A stretch of DNA of 64,000 nt, taken from NCBI GenBank assembly GCA_023443625.1, contig JAEZTQ010000110.1:1-64000 (forward strand), written 5' to 3'. How positions within the stretch are numbered: the first letter of the stretch is position 1; each line of letters begins with the position of its first letter. Below, one piece after another: positions 44,364 through 53,318 of the stretch. Both the position numbers and the translations under genes were made by a program. The notes beneath the pieces are model-generated. The model was given only the letters and a program-made list of their open reading frames with translations, was not told the DNA's origin and did not search any database. The DNA comes from Bacillota bacterium (GTDB lineage: Bacteria; Bacillota_A; Clostridia; Lachnospirales; Lachnospiraceae).

Positions 44364-44627
44364 TTACCATCTGGGCTCTAAATCAGGACATTTCCTAACC
44401 TTAATTGCTGCCCGGTACTCTACGAAGCATCCACAGATTCTGCAAATTCCCTCTAATAAATTACTACAATTCTTACATTTTGAAAGTCTTCGTCTATATT
44501 CCCCATCCTCTACTTTGATACTATCATCCAAACCTTGTAGGTATACTTTCATACTTTCTATATATTCTTCTGGGGCAAAATCCTCAAGAAAGCATCTTTT
44601 ACATAATCTTTTATTCTTCTCTTCCAT
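44364..44627 (-). CDS. DUF6171 family cysteine-rich protein
   Basis: Small protein of 87 residues with a zinc-ribbon pattern: CKRCF near the N-terminus, then CKNCSNLLEGICRICGCF (about 51-68) and a C-terminal KCPDLEPRW. Cysteine pairs suggest two metal sites. The function is unknown. It starts four bases after the stop of the DUF951 gene and ends 16 bases before the HAD phosphatase, so the three genes form one operon. Confidence 0.85.
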   Translation of the reverse strand: MEEKNKRLCKRCFLEDFAPEEYIESMKVYLQGLDDSIKVEDGEYRRRLSKCKNCSNLLEGICRICGCFVEYRAAIKVRKCPDLEPRW

Positions 44628-44631
44628 ATCT

Positions 44632-44811
44632 TTAAGGCTTTCGCACTTGCTTAATACTTTTTTCTACCTGTTTTCTTGGTATCATAATCTGATGTCCACA
44701 GCCCAAACATTTTAATCGAAAGTCCATTCCGACTCTAAGAATTTCCCACTCACTGCTTCCACAAGGATGCTGTTTTTTCAATTTAATAATCTCGCCTACA
44801 TTTAAATCCAT
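44632..44811 (-). CDS. DUF951 family protein
   Basis: A 59-residue protein: starts MDLNVGEIIKLKKQHPCGS, has GMDFRLKCLGCGH in the middle and PRKQVEKSIKQV near the end. This is the clear DUF951 pattern, with a single CxxC and an extra CGS. The role is unknown; it may be a nucleic-acid-binding beta barrel. AGGAGG precedes the ATG. It heads the DUF951-DUF6171-HAD operon, with a TGT-TATAAT extended -10 at 44909-44901. Confidence 0.88.
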   Translation of the reverse strand: MDLNVGEIIKLKKQHPCGSSEWEILRVGMDFRLKCLGCGHQIMIPRKQVEKSIKQVRKP

Positions 44812-44900
44812 ACAATCCTCCTATGTCATATCCAAAACAGGCATTACTAAATACTGTCATCAAATCTATTTATAGCTCTTAAGTATACCTATACATATAA

Positions 44901-44909
44901 ATTATAACA
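44901..44909 (-). promoter_or_regulatory. Extended -10 promoter of the DUF951 operon
   Basis: On the minus strand TGT-TATAAT, 90 bases before the DUF951 start. The -35 region is weak. Confidence 0.5.
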
Positions 44910-45101
44910 TACTCTCAATTATAATTAAATTAATTTTTATTCCTTAAAAGTTTTGCTTGCATTATAAGTCATCGAGGTGTAGTATATAAATATAGTTTAT
45001 CTAGTTTCAATAACTACATCATATAATATCATATCTACATGATGTATATTTTACAAACGAATGCAAAAACTAATATCATATAATAAAAAGGAGCTGATTT
45101 T

Positions 45102-45770
45102 ATGACAGTAAAAAATGTAGTAGTAAAGGAACCCGGAAGTGCTATTACTCATTTCATTGGTATGCTTATGGCTGTTTTTGCCGCTTTGCCTCTTTTAATA
45201 AAAGCTGCTGTGCACCCAAACAGCATTCATATCCTTTCCCTGAGTATCTTCATTCTAAGTATGATCTTATTATATACCGCCAGTACGGTGTATCATACCT
45301 TTGGTAAGACTAAGAAGGCTCATCTTCGACTAAAAAAATTGGACCATATGGCAATCTATGTTCTCATAGCTGGAACCTATACTCCCATTTGTGTAATTGC
45401 TCTCCAGGGCCGTATGGGTATTGGTTTATTGATTCTAATTTGGACCTTAGCTATATTGGGGATAATTGTTACTGGCTTTTGGGTTAACTGCCCCAAATGG
45501 TTTTCCGCTGCTGTATATATTACTATGGGCTGGACCTGTGTTCTTGCCTTCACTCAATTGATTAATTCCCTTCCTATTGCTGGTTTTTATTGGCTTTTAG
45601 CCGGAGGAATTATCTATACGGTAGGTGGTATAATTTATGCATTAAAATTACCTATTTTCAACAATAAACATAAAAATTTCGGCTCTCATGAGATCTTTCA
45701 CCTCTTCTGCATCGGCGGAAGCTTCTGCCACTTCATGCTAATGTATTTATATCTAGCCGCAATGCCATAA
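45102..45770 (+). CDS. Hemolysin III family membrane protein (PAQR type)
   Basis: Integral membrane protein of 222 residues with seven hydrophobic segments. Family residues: NAITHFIGM-like start (SAITHFIGM), TVYHTFGK (first conserved His and Ser region), LDHMAIYVLIAGTYTPI and the C-terminal HEIFHLFCIGGSFCHF, which together carry the His/Asp metal site of the CREST/PAQR superfamily. The function in bacteria is uncertain; hemolytic activity is rarely shown. AAAGGAG precedes the ATG. It is the only plus-strand gene in a long minus-strand region. Confidence 0.92.
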   Translation: MTVKNVVVKEPGSAITHFIGMLMAVFAALPLLIKAAVHPNSIHILSLSIFILSMILLYTASTVYHTFGKTKKAHLRLKKLDHMAIYVLIAGTYTPICVIALQGRMGIGLLILIWTLAILGIIVTGFWVNCPKWFSAAVYITMGWTCVLAFTQLINSLPIAGFYWLLAGGIIYTVGGIIYALKLPIFNNKHKNFGSHEIFHLFCIGGSFCHFMLMYLYLAAMP

Positions 45771-45821
45771 GATTAATCGTGCATATGTGCATCCTCACAG
45801 AGTTTTATTAAGGGAATAAAA

Positions 45822-45999
45822 CAAGACCACCCCTTGGGGTGGTCTCAAGCATATCTATGTTAAGCAGCCGAATAGTTCTAGTAGGGTATCAAGGCAGTAA
45901 GCTGTACACTCTTTCATGAGGTATAAGGGATTCGGTTGCGAATGATCAAAGATATGTATCCTATCCCGATAAAACTGTCCTGCTACCCTTTAACATAGT
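45822..45999 (-). ncRNA. ssrS: Probable 6S RNA
   Basis: A minus-strand transcript of about 178 bases is defined by a strong promoter (46034-46006) and a terminator GACCACCCC-AA-GGGGTGGTC (45845-45826) with a T-rich tail. The ends close by a perfect 9-bp stem, CTATGTTAA (45998-45990) with TTAACATAG (45863-45855), continued by AGGGTA/TACCCT, then a largely unpaired centre and a terminal hairpin GATCATTCG-CAAC-CGAATC. Size, closing stem, central bubble and lack of a reading frame fit 6S RNA, which traps sigma-A RNA polymerase. The class assignment is inference. Confidence 0.6.
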
Positions 46000-46005
46000 T
46001 ACTAC

Positions 46006-46034
46006 ATTATACTCTACTAAAACTTTATTGTTAC
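46006..46034 (-). promoter_or_regulatory. Strong promoter of the 6S-like RNA
   Basis: On the minus strand GTAACA (46034-46029), 17 bp, TATAAT (46011-46006). Transcription would start at about 45999, right at the closing stem of the RNA. Confidence 0.75.
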
Positions 46035-46101
46035 TATAAACCTTGCTGGTTACTAGAACATAATTTCATGTAAGTTAATTCGGCTGCTAATTTTTTATTA
46101 A

Positions 46102-47451
46102 TTATAATCTCTTTAATAGTTCTTCCCTCTCAACTTCAAAACCGGGTTTTCCAAGAAGAGCAAACATATTCTTCTTATAGCTTTCAACTCCCGGTTGATC
46201 AAAAGGATTTACCCCAAGCATATACCCGCTTACACCGCAGGCAAATTCAAAGAAATAGAATAATTCTCCAAGATAGAATTCATTTTGTTCAGGTATGGAA
46301 ATCTGTAAATTTGGAACATTTCCATCAGTATGAGCAAGGAGTGTACCCTGCATTGCACTCTTATTAATAAAGTCAACACTCTTGCCTGCCAGATAGTTCA
46401 AACCATCCAGATCTACTTCTTCCTCTTCCAGAATAATCTCAGTCGTAGATTTTTCTATATTAATTACAGTTTCAAATAGTGTACGCTGTCCATCCTGTAT
46501 AAATTGACCCATGGAGTGAAGATCTGTTGTAAAATCTACCGCAGCAGGAAAGATACCCTTCTGATCCTTACCTTCGCTCTCGCCATATAATTGCTTCCAC
46601 CATTCAGATACGAAGTGGAGTGATGGTTCATAGTTAACAAGAATCTCAATATTCTTCCCCTTACGTAGTAATACATTACGTACCGCCGCATATTTTAAGG
46701 CATCATTATCTTCAAATTTCTTGTTAAGGCAGTAATTTCTCATGCTTGCTGCCCCTTCCATGAGCTTTACGATATCTGCGCCACTCACTGCAATGGGAAG
46801 TAAACCTACTGCTGTTAATACGGAGAAACGTCCACCTACATCATCTGGGACAATGAAGCTTTCATAACCTTCTTCATTAGCAAGATTTTTGAGAGCACCT
46901 CTTGCCTTATCTGTTGTAGCATATATTCTCTTCGCCGCTTCCTTATTACCATACTTCTCCTTTAGAAGCTTTTTAAATACGCGGAAAGCAATGGCTGGCT
47001 CTGTTGTAGTACCGGACTTACTGATTATATTGACAGAGAAGTCTCTATCACCTATAACATCCTTTAGGTGATTCATATAATTACTGCTAATATTATTTCC
47101 ACAGAAATAGATCTCTGGTGTCTTTCTTACTTCTTTAGATACACTATTATAAAAGCTATGTCTTAAGAATTCAATAGCAGCTCTGGCTCCTAGATAGGAA
47201 CCACCAATTCCAATAACAAGCAGCACCTCAGAATCCTGCTGAATTTTAGCTGCCGCCTTTTGAATACGGGCAAACTCCTCCTGATCATAATCCACGGGAA
47301 GGTCAATCCACCCTAGAAAATCCTTGCCAGAACCTGTCTTTTCTACTAGAACTTTTTGTGCAGCTTCTGCTTGAGACTTTATCATATCTATCTCTGAATC
47401 AGAGACGAAATTTTTTGCTACAGAATAATCAAATGAAACCTTGTTCGCCAT
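46102..47451 (-). CDS. pgi: Glucose-6-phosphate isomerase
   Basis: Interconverts glucose-6-phosphate and fructose-6-phosphate in glycolysis. 449 residues, the short Firmicute form. Signature segments are [18 protein letters not shown] (about 80-97), [15 protein letters not shown] (about 142-156) and the C-terminal [20 protein letters not shown] with the catalytic Lys region. It is transcribed alone. Confidence 0.97.
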   Translation of the reverse strand: MANKVSFDYSVAKNFVSDSEIDMIKSQAEAAQKVLVEKTGSGKDFLGWIDLPVDYDQEEFARIQKAAAKIQQDSEVLLVIGIGGSYLGARAAIEFLRHSFYNSVSKEVRKTPEIYFCGNNISSNYMNHLKDVIGDRDFSVNIISKSGTTTEPAIAFRVFKKLLKEKYGNKEAAKRIYATTDKARGALKNLANEEGYESFIVPDDVGGRFSVLTAVGLLPIAVSGADIVKLMEGAASMRNYCLNKKFEDNDALKYAAVRNVLLRKGKNIEILVNYEPSLHFVSEWWKQLYGESEGKDQKGIFPAAVDFTTDLHSMGQFIQDGQRTLFETVINIEKSTTEIILEEEEVDLDGLNYLAGKSVDFINKSAMQGTLLAHTDGNVPNLQISIPEQNEFYLGELFYFFEFACGVSGYMLGVNPFDQPGVESYKKNMFALLGKPGFEVEREELLKRL

Positions 47452-47574
47452 TTTTTTACTTCCTTTCTTTTTTATTATATTTTAACAAAGGCGAACTTTT
47501 TATTCAATGCTTTTCTATTTCAGAATTCATGTATTAAAGTATAATTATATAGGATTGTTTAATAATGTTGTCTT

Positions 47575-48765
47575 TTATGCAAAGAACTCCTTTAAAACGT
47601 CCTCAATTACCTTTTCTTCTTGCTGATTATTCATTCCATTTGCTTTTTTAGGCTTTGATAAATTATTCTTATATTGTTTGGCAATCTCTGATTTCTCTTT
47701 ATCAAGTCTTGATTTCTCTTCCTTTAAAAATGCTGCTCTTTCCTTAGCTTTTGTAATCTCATCTAACTCCTCAATGAGTAGATCCATATCCTTTTTTTCA
47801 GAGGGATCCCTAAGTTCTTCCTCAATACTATGTAACAACTTTTCCTTTTCTTCTGCTTTCTGCTTTTTAAGTTCTAAGGCCTCTTGCTTTTCTAAAGCTT
47901 TCCTCTTTAATTCAGCACGTCTAGCCTCCAATGCTTCCTTTTCTTCCTCTAATTTAAGTCGCTCTTCTTCCCTACGTCTTGCAGCTTGAAGTTTCCTTTC
48001 TTCCAACCTTTGTCTTTCTTCTTCCTTTCTGGCTTCTTCAATTTTACGTTGCTCCTCCTCTTTCTTAGCTGCCTGTAATCTTTTCTCTTCATCTTTCTTT
48101 AGTTTTACTTCTCTTCTCCGACTCAACTCATCCTTTGATACTTCTTTATCCGAGAGAGTTGATGATGCAGCACTAATCTGCTTATTAGCTTCTGCTGCCT
48201 GTAAGAATTCTCGCCTCTGTTGCTCTATTAATTCCGGTGAATTAGCCTCTTGCTCCATCCTTACTTTGCAGAAATTCTCCAGATAATCCAGTAGATTAAT
48301 CCTGACCATCTTCTTTTTACTTGCTAAATTCATACTTTTATCCACAAGTATCAATATCGCACAGGAGAGAATACCCACTGCTCCTGAGAACAAAATCTTA
48401 TCTTGTCCACATTTATAGAAAACACCAAACACCGTTAAAACAGGTACTACCAAGAGATTAGCAAAGAGAACTTGTCCACATAGATTGTCCCAAGTGGATA
48501 GTAAAAGTCCACAGAATCTATACCTTAATATAGTTTTATCCACGAATGTATCCACATTATTCACACCTATCTTCAATTTGAAGCAGGTTTCAAACTTCAT
48601 TTTCATATGCTTTAGAGTCTTATTCTTAGTTTCACCAACATTATCCGATTCCTTCACTAAATGTTTATATACCAGATTAACCATTAGACGAATCAAAAGT
48701 CCTAATCCACCCAGCGCTCCATAGGTATAAATAACAATCTCCCTTTCAAATAAGTTTTGAATCAT
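47575..48765 (-). CDS. Membrane protein with a long charged helical tail, function unknown
   Basis: Not recognised. 396 residues. The N-terminal half has hydrophobic segments at about 10-30, 95-115 and 125-145. From about 165 the sequence becomes almost entirely Glu, Lys, Arg and Leu (RRREEERLKLEEEKEALEA and similar), typical of a single alpha-helix or coiled coil, up to about 370. Six-residue-spaced opposite charges suggest a rigid cytoplasmic rod. Similar proteins occur near pgi in related clostridia as far as I recall. A structural or spore role is possible but not shown. Confidence 0.75.
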   Translation of the reverse strand: MIQNLFEREIVIYTYGALGGLGLLIRLMVNLVYKHLVKESDNVGETKNKTLKHMKMKFETCFKLKIGVNNVDTFVDKTILRYRFCGLLLSTWDNLCGQVLFANLLVVPVLTVFGVFYKCGQDKILFSGAVGILSCAILILVDKSMNLASKKKMVRINLLDYLENFCKVRMEQEANSPELIEQQRREFLQAAEANKQISAASSTLSDKEVSKDELSRRREVKLKKDEEKRLQAAKKEEEQRKIEEARKEEERQRLEERKLQAARRREEERLKLEEEKEALEARRAELKRKALEKQEALELKKQKAEEKEKLLHSIEEELRDPSEKKDMDLLIEELDEITKAKERAAFLKEEKSRLDKEKSEIAKQYKNNLSKPKKANGMNNQQEEKVIEDVLKEFFA

Positions 48766-48942
48766 AAAAAGCCCCTCCCTTTTCCATAAATTTACAACTA
48801 TTATAGCTTACTATAATAATTTTGAAAAGAGAGAGGTCTAAAAATCGATAGACATTATTCTTAGGATTATATCATAATCCCCTTTGGATATCTGTAAACT
48901 TTGATAGTTTGACAATTTATGATTTTAGTTTTGTATACTAAA

Positions 48943-50409
48943 TCATTCCTTGGACTGGGTAAGTGCCGGGAAGGTGAAGTATGCATCTAATCCATCATTT
49001 TCTATATCTACAGTATAGCTCATGGTTTCATAGCCATCACGGATAAAGGTAAGAACATGAGTTCCAATGACTTTATCAAAGCTACAAGGTGCAATTCCCA
49101 TAAAGTCACCGTTTAAATATACCGATGCATCTGCTGGATTCTGGACATAAATTTTATGGCCTATTTCAACAGTATTTCCAGAATTGGGGGTTGTGGAAGT
49201 ACCACCACCATTATTACCATTTGTATCTGTTGGGTTGGTATTAGAACCTCCTATATTGGAATTGTTCGGATTATCCACCTCTGTTACTGAGCCTGAACCC
49301 GTATCTGTTTCTGTGGCAACTGGATCTTTCTTGGTAGCCACTGGTGGAAGATCAATTCTAATTGTTTTACTGCTTGAATCTACATCTATGGTGCCATTGT
49401 AAGTAGTATATCCTCCTAGGGATGCTATTACTACATGCTGTCCATAGGTTAATTCTATGGGATTAGAATAATTCGTGTTCACTCTGTCTATGTATAAATC
49501 TGCTCCCATTGGTGATATCTCAAAGGTGATTTTCCCAAGCTTAAGCCCTTCCGGTCCCAAATCACTTAAGGTAACATAGGTTACTTCATTGCGTTCAATA
49601 GTCACGCTTTTCGTAGCACTATACCTTCCATTCTCCACAGTCAGATTAAAGGTTCCCTCTTGTACTGTAATCTCTAAGTCCTCTGTAATCTGCTGCATTG
49701 ACTCATAGCCTATGGTTATATCATTGCCTATATAGTCTTCATAATCTTTAAGCTTTACCAAACCATGGCCTTTGGTAACATTTATAGACCATATAGTCTC
49801 TTCATAACCCCATACCGTTAGCTCATCCTGCTCAGCCAGATTTTCTACGGGAATGAAGTCCGTACCATCAAGGATAGTGATATCATCACTAAATTTATAT
49901 TTTGTGGAAGCTATTTTCATAATCTTATCAGAAAGATTAATACTCATATTATTAACCCCTGGATATATCCAGGCCCTTTTGGAAATATTCAAACTGGTCA
50001 GTTTGTTCTTATCCTTCTGATAATCAACATCAACCATACTTCCTAGGGTTATTTGACTTATTGAAATTATCTTACCGTATTTATCTGTAATATTGGATCC
50101 ACCATTATAACTAAGAACAATCTCTTCTTCTCTTTCTACATCAAAAAGTGTAATCTGATTCTTCCCAGTATCAATTCCTTTAACAACTGCCAGGATTGGA
50201 TTATTTGTTGCTACTGCCTGATTAGCCTCCTCTTTTGTTGACTGTTGTTTTGTTTTACCTGTATTTATCCCACTACTTGTATTTTGTGCCGTAGCAAACA
50301 TAGTAGCAAGGAGAATAACAGTGATAAAGCCAAGACCCATTAATAGAAAGATTATAGGCCTGGTATTTACTCGATAATTATGCTTAAGTCCCTTGTTCCA
50401 TAGTTTCAT
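48943..50409 (-). CDS. PEGA domain surface protein
   Basis: Extracellular membrane-anchored protein of 488 residues. A membrane segment (about 18-42) is followed by a beta-rich region (about 60-270) and by PEGA domains: GKITFEISPMGADLYIDRV ... YGQHVVIASLGGY (about 300-370) and KIYVQNPADASVYLNGDFMG ... GTHVLTFIRDGY (about 425-485). A Thr/Asn/Gly/Ser-rich spacer (about 375-420) separates them. PEGA domains are thought to be carbohydrate- or wall-associated. There is no clear operon partner. Confidence 0.88.
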   Translation of the reverse strand: MKLWNKGLKHNYRVNTRPIIFLLMGLGFITVILLATMFATAQNTSSGINTGKTKQQSTKEEANQAVATNNPILAVVKGIDTGKNQITLFDVEREEEIVLSYNGGSNITDKYGKIISISQITLGSMVDVDYQKDKNKLTSLNISKRAWIYPGVNNMSINLSDKIMKIASTKYKFSDDITILDGTDFIPVENLAEQDELTVWGYEETIWSINVTKGHGLVKLKDYEDYIGNDITIGYESMQQITEDLEITVQEGTFNLTVENGRYSATKSVTIERNEVTYVTLSDLGPEGLKLGKITFEISPMGADLYIDRVNTNYSNPIELTYGQHVVIASLGGYTTYNGTIDVDSSSKTIRIDLPPVATKKDPVATETDTGSGSVTEVDNPNNSNIGGSNTNPTDTNGNNGGGTSTTPNSGNTVEIGHKIYVQNPADASVYLNGDFMGIAPCSFDKVIGTHVLTFIRDGYETMSYTVDIENDGLDAYFTFPALTQSKE

Positions 50410-50514
50410 TTTATCTTACCTCATTGGTATCCTATAAATAGATTTGTATGAAATCCTTTTCCATCTTTTATATGTATTATAACTTACAAAATATGATAAT
50501 TCAATCCTATTAAT

Positions 50515-51600
50515 CTATAGGATACTCATTAGCTTCTGAAGGAACATTTCCTTTTTGGAATTTTGCTCTCCGATGGTATTGAGTTTTTGTATATTTCTGC
50601 CCGATACCCAGGACTTTTTACCATTATAATAGAAATTAGTTATCTTCCAAAATTTTTCTGGATACAAAAGTAGTAGATATAAGATATTTAATTCTGGCTT
50701 AGAAATAGATTTTACCCTGTCATAGGCTTCTATAATATTACTTCCATAGAGAATATCCCAGTCATTTTTCTCCATTACCTTGCGAATAAATTGATATAGA
50801 TCCCCTATCTGTAATCCGATATAGCTCTTTTCAAAATTAGTTGTGGCTATCAAACCCCCTCCTGATCCTAGTTCAGCTGCGCTAAGAGGCTGCTTATTAA
50901 TCCAACCGGGTGGTACATAAGTTCTTGCTATGGCTTCGGATTTATTCTTCAACATAATAATATTGTGGTAAGTATAATTTCCATGACATACATTTTGATC
51001 TTTAATAGCTTCTTTTAACAGCACATCATAGGAAGACCCTAAGAGTAGGTCTAAAGCATTAAGTCCCTGCTCATAAAATGTATCATAATAATTTAAATAA
51101 AGTAGCTCAAATTCGTTCTTTTGCCGCTTATCACGGATGTAGGCTTTAACACGTTTTAATTCTCTATTACGCTTATCAAAGGTCTCTACAAGATCAGGCG
51201 AAATATTATACTCTTGTTGCTCCTTCGTAAAATCTACATTCTTTAATACAGAATGCAGTCTGGCTAAATTGGCTGCAGCAGCTTCGATTTGGGATAACTC
51301 CCTCAGATTGCATTCCTCGCCCCAGAACCAGTTCTTCATAACATACTGTCCACCTGCTCCATCCTCTGCAATGATATCATCATCTATTGTCTTTACAAAG
51401 ACATCCGTATTAGGATAGCCATAAAGAGACAGATGCTCTTTCACCTTGTTTTCAAACAAGGCCCTGTTCCTTGAGCCTTCAAAGCATTTATAAAGCTTCA
51501 AGCCGCAGTCAGTCTCAAGTAAAAAGGCACCCCGCGCTCTATATATATTGTATACCTTCAGGTGATAATTTTTTAATACTTCTTGGCTTTTATCCTCCAC
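50515..51600 (-). CDS. CotS-like spore coat protein (kinase-like fold)
   Basis: Spore coat-associated protein of the CotS/CotI/YutH group, 361 residues with an aminoglycoside-phosphotransferase fold. GGQYVMKNWFWGEECN, LARLHSVL and CHGNYTYHNIIMLKN correspond to the nucleotide-binding and catalytic regions; the HGD catalytic motif is changed to HGN. It is probably a mother-cell product under sigma-E or sigma-K control, by analogy. It precedes the CCA transferase terminator on the same strand but is likely separate. Confidence 0.88.
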   Translation of the reverse strand: MEDKSQEVLKNYHLKVYNIYRARGAFLLETDCGLKLYKCFEGSRNRALFENKVKEHLSLYGYPNTDVFVKTIDDDIIAEDGAGGQYVMKNWFWGEECNLRELSQIEAAAANLARLHSVLKNVDFTKEQQEYNISPDLVETFDKRNRELKRVKAYIRDKRQKNEFELLYLNYYDTFYEQGLNALDLLLGSSYDVLLKEAIKDQNVCHGNYTYHNIIMLKNKSEAIARTYVPPGWINKQPLSAAELGSGGGLIATTNFEKSYIGLQIGDLYQFIRKVMEKNDWDILYGSNIIEAYDRVKSISKPELNILYLLLLYPEKFWKITNFYYNGKKSWVSGRNIQKLNTIGEQNSKKEMFLQKLMSIL

Positions 51601-51671
51601 AGCTAACCCTCCTAACTAATGATACACCCGTCTTTCTAATATTATGATATGACTTTCAGATTCATGTATAT

Positions 51672-51710
51672 AAAAAAGCCTCAGAAGAATAACTTTTATA
51701 ATCTTCTGAG
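51672..51710 (-). terminator. Terminator of the CCA transferase gene
   Basis: On the minus strand CTCAGAAGA pairs with TCTTCTGAG, followed by GCTTTTTTA. Confidence 0.85.
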
Positions 51711-51753
51711 ACTTAATTTTAAATATCCTTATTTTGCCTATTGTCATTAGAGT

Positions 51754-53127
51754 TTAACAATATTTATCTGCTAACCCATGATATATTTCAATTAATTTTT
51801 CTTTTTGATTAAGCTTTGGATCTTCAATTACTGCTTCAAGTAATTCATTTAATATGGTTCCCATAGCCCTGCCCGGCTTTAACCCTTCTTTGATGAGGTC
51901 CTTTCCATTAATATCTAGATCTTTTAAAGCCACACATTCTTCCTTTTCTAAAATCTGCGCATATATTCTTCTAGCCTGGTCTAGCTTATCCTCTTTCTCC
52001 CTTATAAGCTTGGGATTTTTGGCTGAGGTATCTGCTCTATTTACCTCAAATAACAGCTCCATATATTCTTTTCCTATTTTGGAAGCTGCTCTTCTCATCC
52101 CAGGGGGTGTTAAGACAAATCGGTAATCATGCCAACGTATCAAATGAATTACTGCATTTAGCGTATCATTATCAAATTTTAACCTCTTAAGAATCTTTTT
52201 AGCTGTAATGGCTCCCTTTTCCTGATGACCATAAAAATGATTTTGTCCATCCTTACCCAGGGTTATTGTTCCTGGCTTCTCAATATCATGCAACAACATG
52301 GTCCATTTTAAAACCATCTTATCACTTATGGAAAAAGTAGATAGTTCAGTACCTTTACCAACTTCTGAAACAGCACGTATTGTATGTTCCCCTACGGTAT
52401 ATATATGATGAATATTCTTTTGCTCAGTAACCATCATAGCATCAAATTCAGGTAAAATAACTCTTGTTATCCCTACTTCATATAGGAGCCGCAGCCTATC
52501 AGGATGATCTGATAAAATTAGTTTGGTTAGTTCCTCCCGAATACGTTCTGCACTGATATTGTTAAGATTCTCTGCCTTAGTAGCTATGGCTCTCATGGTC
52601 TCTTCTTCAATCATAAAGTCCAACTGAGCTGAAAAACGAACTGCTCGAAGTATTCTAAGGGCATCCTCGTCAAATCGCTCCTGGGCACTTCCAACACAAC
52701 GAATAACACCTCTTTGAATATCCTCCATGCCACCGAAAAGATCCACAAAGCCTTCTGTTTCATTATAGGCCATGGCATTTATGGTGAAATCTCTGCGTTT
52801 TAAATCTTCTGCTAAGCTTGAAGTAAAGGATACCTCCTTGGGATGTCGGTTATCCTCATACTCTCCATCAAGGCGATAAGTTGTTACCTCATAATGCTCC
52901 TTATCCAGTAAAACAGTAACCGTTCCATGAGCAATTCCAGTATCCACAGTTCGTTTAAAGATTTTCTTTACCTCCACAGGAGTAGCAGAGGTAGTAATAT
53001 CCCAGTCCTGTGGCGTCCTGCCAAGCACCATATCCCGAACACAACCACCTACGGCATAAGCCTCAAAGCCGTGACTCATAAGCACATTTATTATTTCATT
53101 TACTTTCTCGGGAACTTGAAAATTCAT
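51754..53127 (-). CDS. cca: CCA-adding or poly(A)-type tRNA nucleotidyltransferase with HD domain
   Basis: Adds or repairs the 3' CCA of tRNA. 457 residues. The nucleotidyltransferase head has YAVGGCVRDMVLGRTPQDWD (catalytic Asp pair in DWDIT), then RRDFTINAMAY and RFDEDALRILRAVRFSAQL. A C-terminal HD domain (HDIEKPGT near 265, IRWHDYRF near 310) is present. Whether it adds CC, A or CCA cannot be read by eye. Confidence 0.93.
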   Translation of the reverse strand: MNFQVPEKVNEIINVLMSHGFEAYAVGGCVRDMVLGRTPQDWDITTSATPVEVKKIFKRTVDTGIAHGTVTVLLDKEHYEVTTYRLDGEYEDNRHPKEVSFTSSLAEDLKRRDFTINAMAYNETEGFVDLFGGMEDIQRGVIRCVGSAQERFDEDALRILRAVRFSAQLDFMIEEETMRAIATKAENLNNISAERIREELTKLILSDHPDRLRLLYEVGITRVILPEFDAMMVTEQKNIHHIYTVGEHTIRAVSEVGKGTELSTFSISDKMVLKWTMLLHDIEKPGTITLGKDGQNHFYGHQEKGAITAKKILKRLKFDNDTLNAVIHLIRWHDYRFVLTPPGMRRAASKIGKEYMELLFEVNRADTSAKNPKLIREKEDKLDQARRIYAQILEKEECVALKDLDINGKDLIKEGLKPGRAMGTILNELLEAVIEDPKLNQKEKLIEIYHGLADKYC

Positions 53128-53200
53128 TGATTGCCTCCAGTGGATAACATATATGGTTCATTATTTATTCTTGTTTTATTGTTATTCAGATTATAACAAA

Positions 53201-53224
53201 GCATCCTTGATATTTCAAGGATGC
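53201..53224 (-). terminator. Terminator of the LRR protein gene
   Basis: GCATCCTTGA-TATT-TCAAGGATGC, a perfect 10-bp stem; on the minus strand it is followed by TTTGTTATAAT. Confidence 0.75.
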
Positions 53225-53318
53225 CTATACTCATTATTACCAGTCTGTATAATTTTATAGCAGAAACTACTATAACAACTAACCCTTCTATTTCACACAA
53301 AGCCCATAGTCAACCTGC

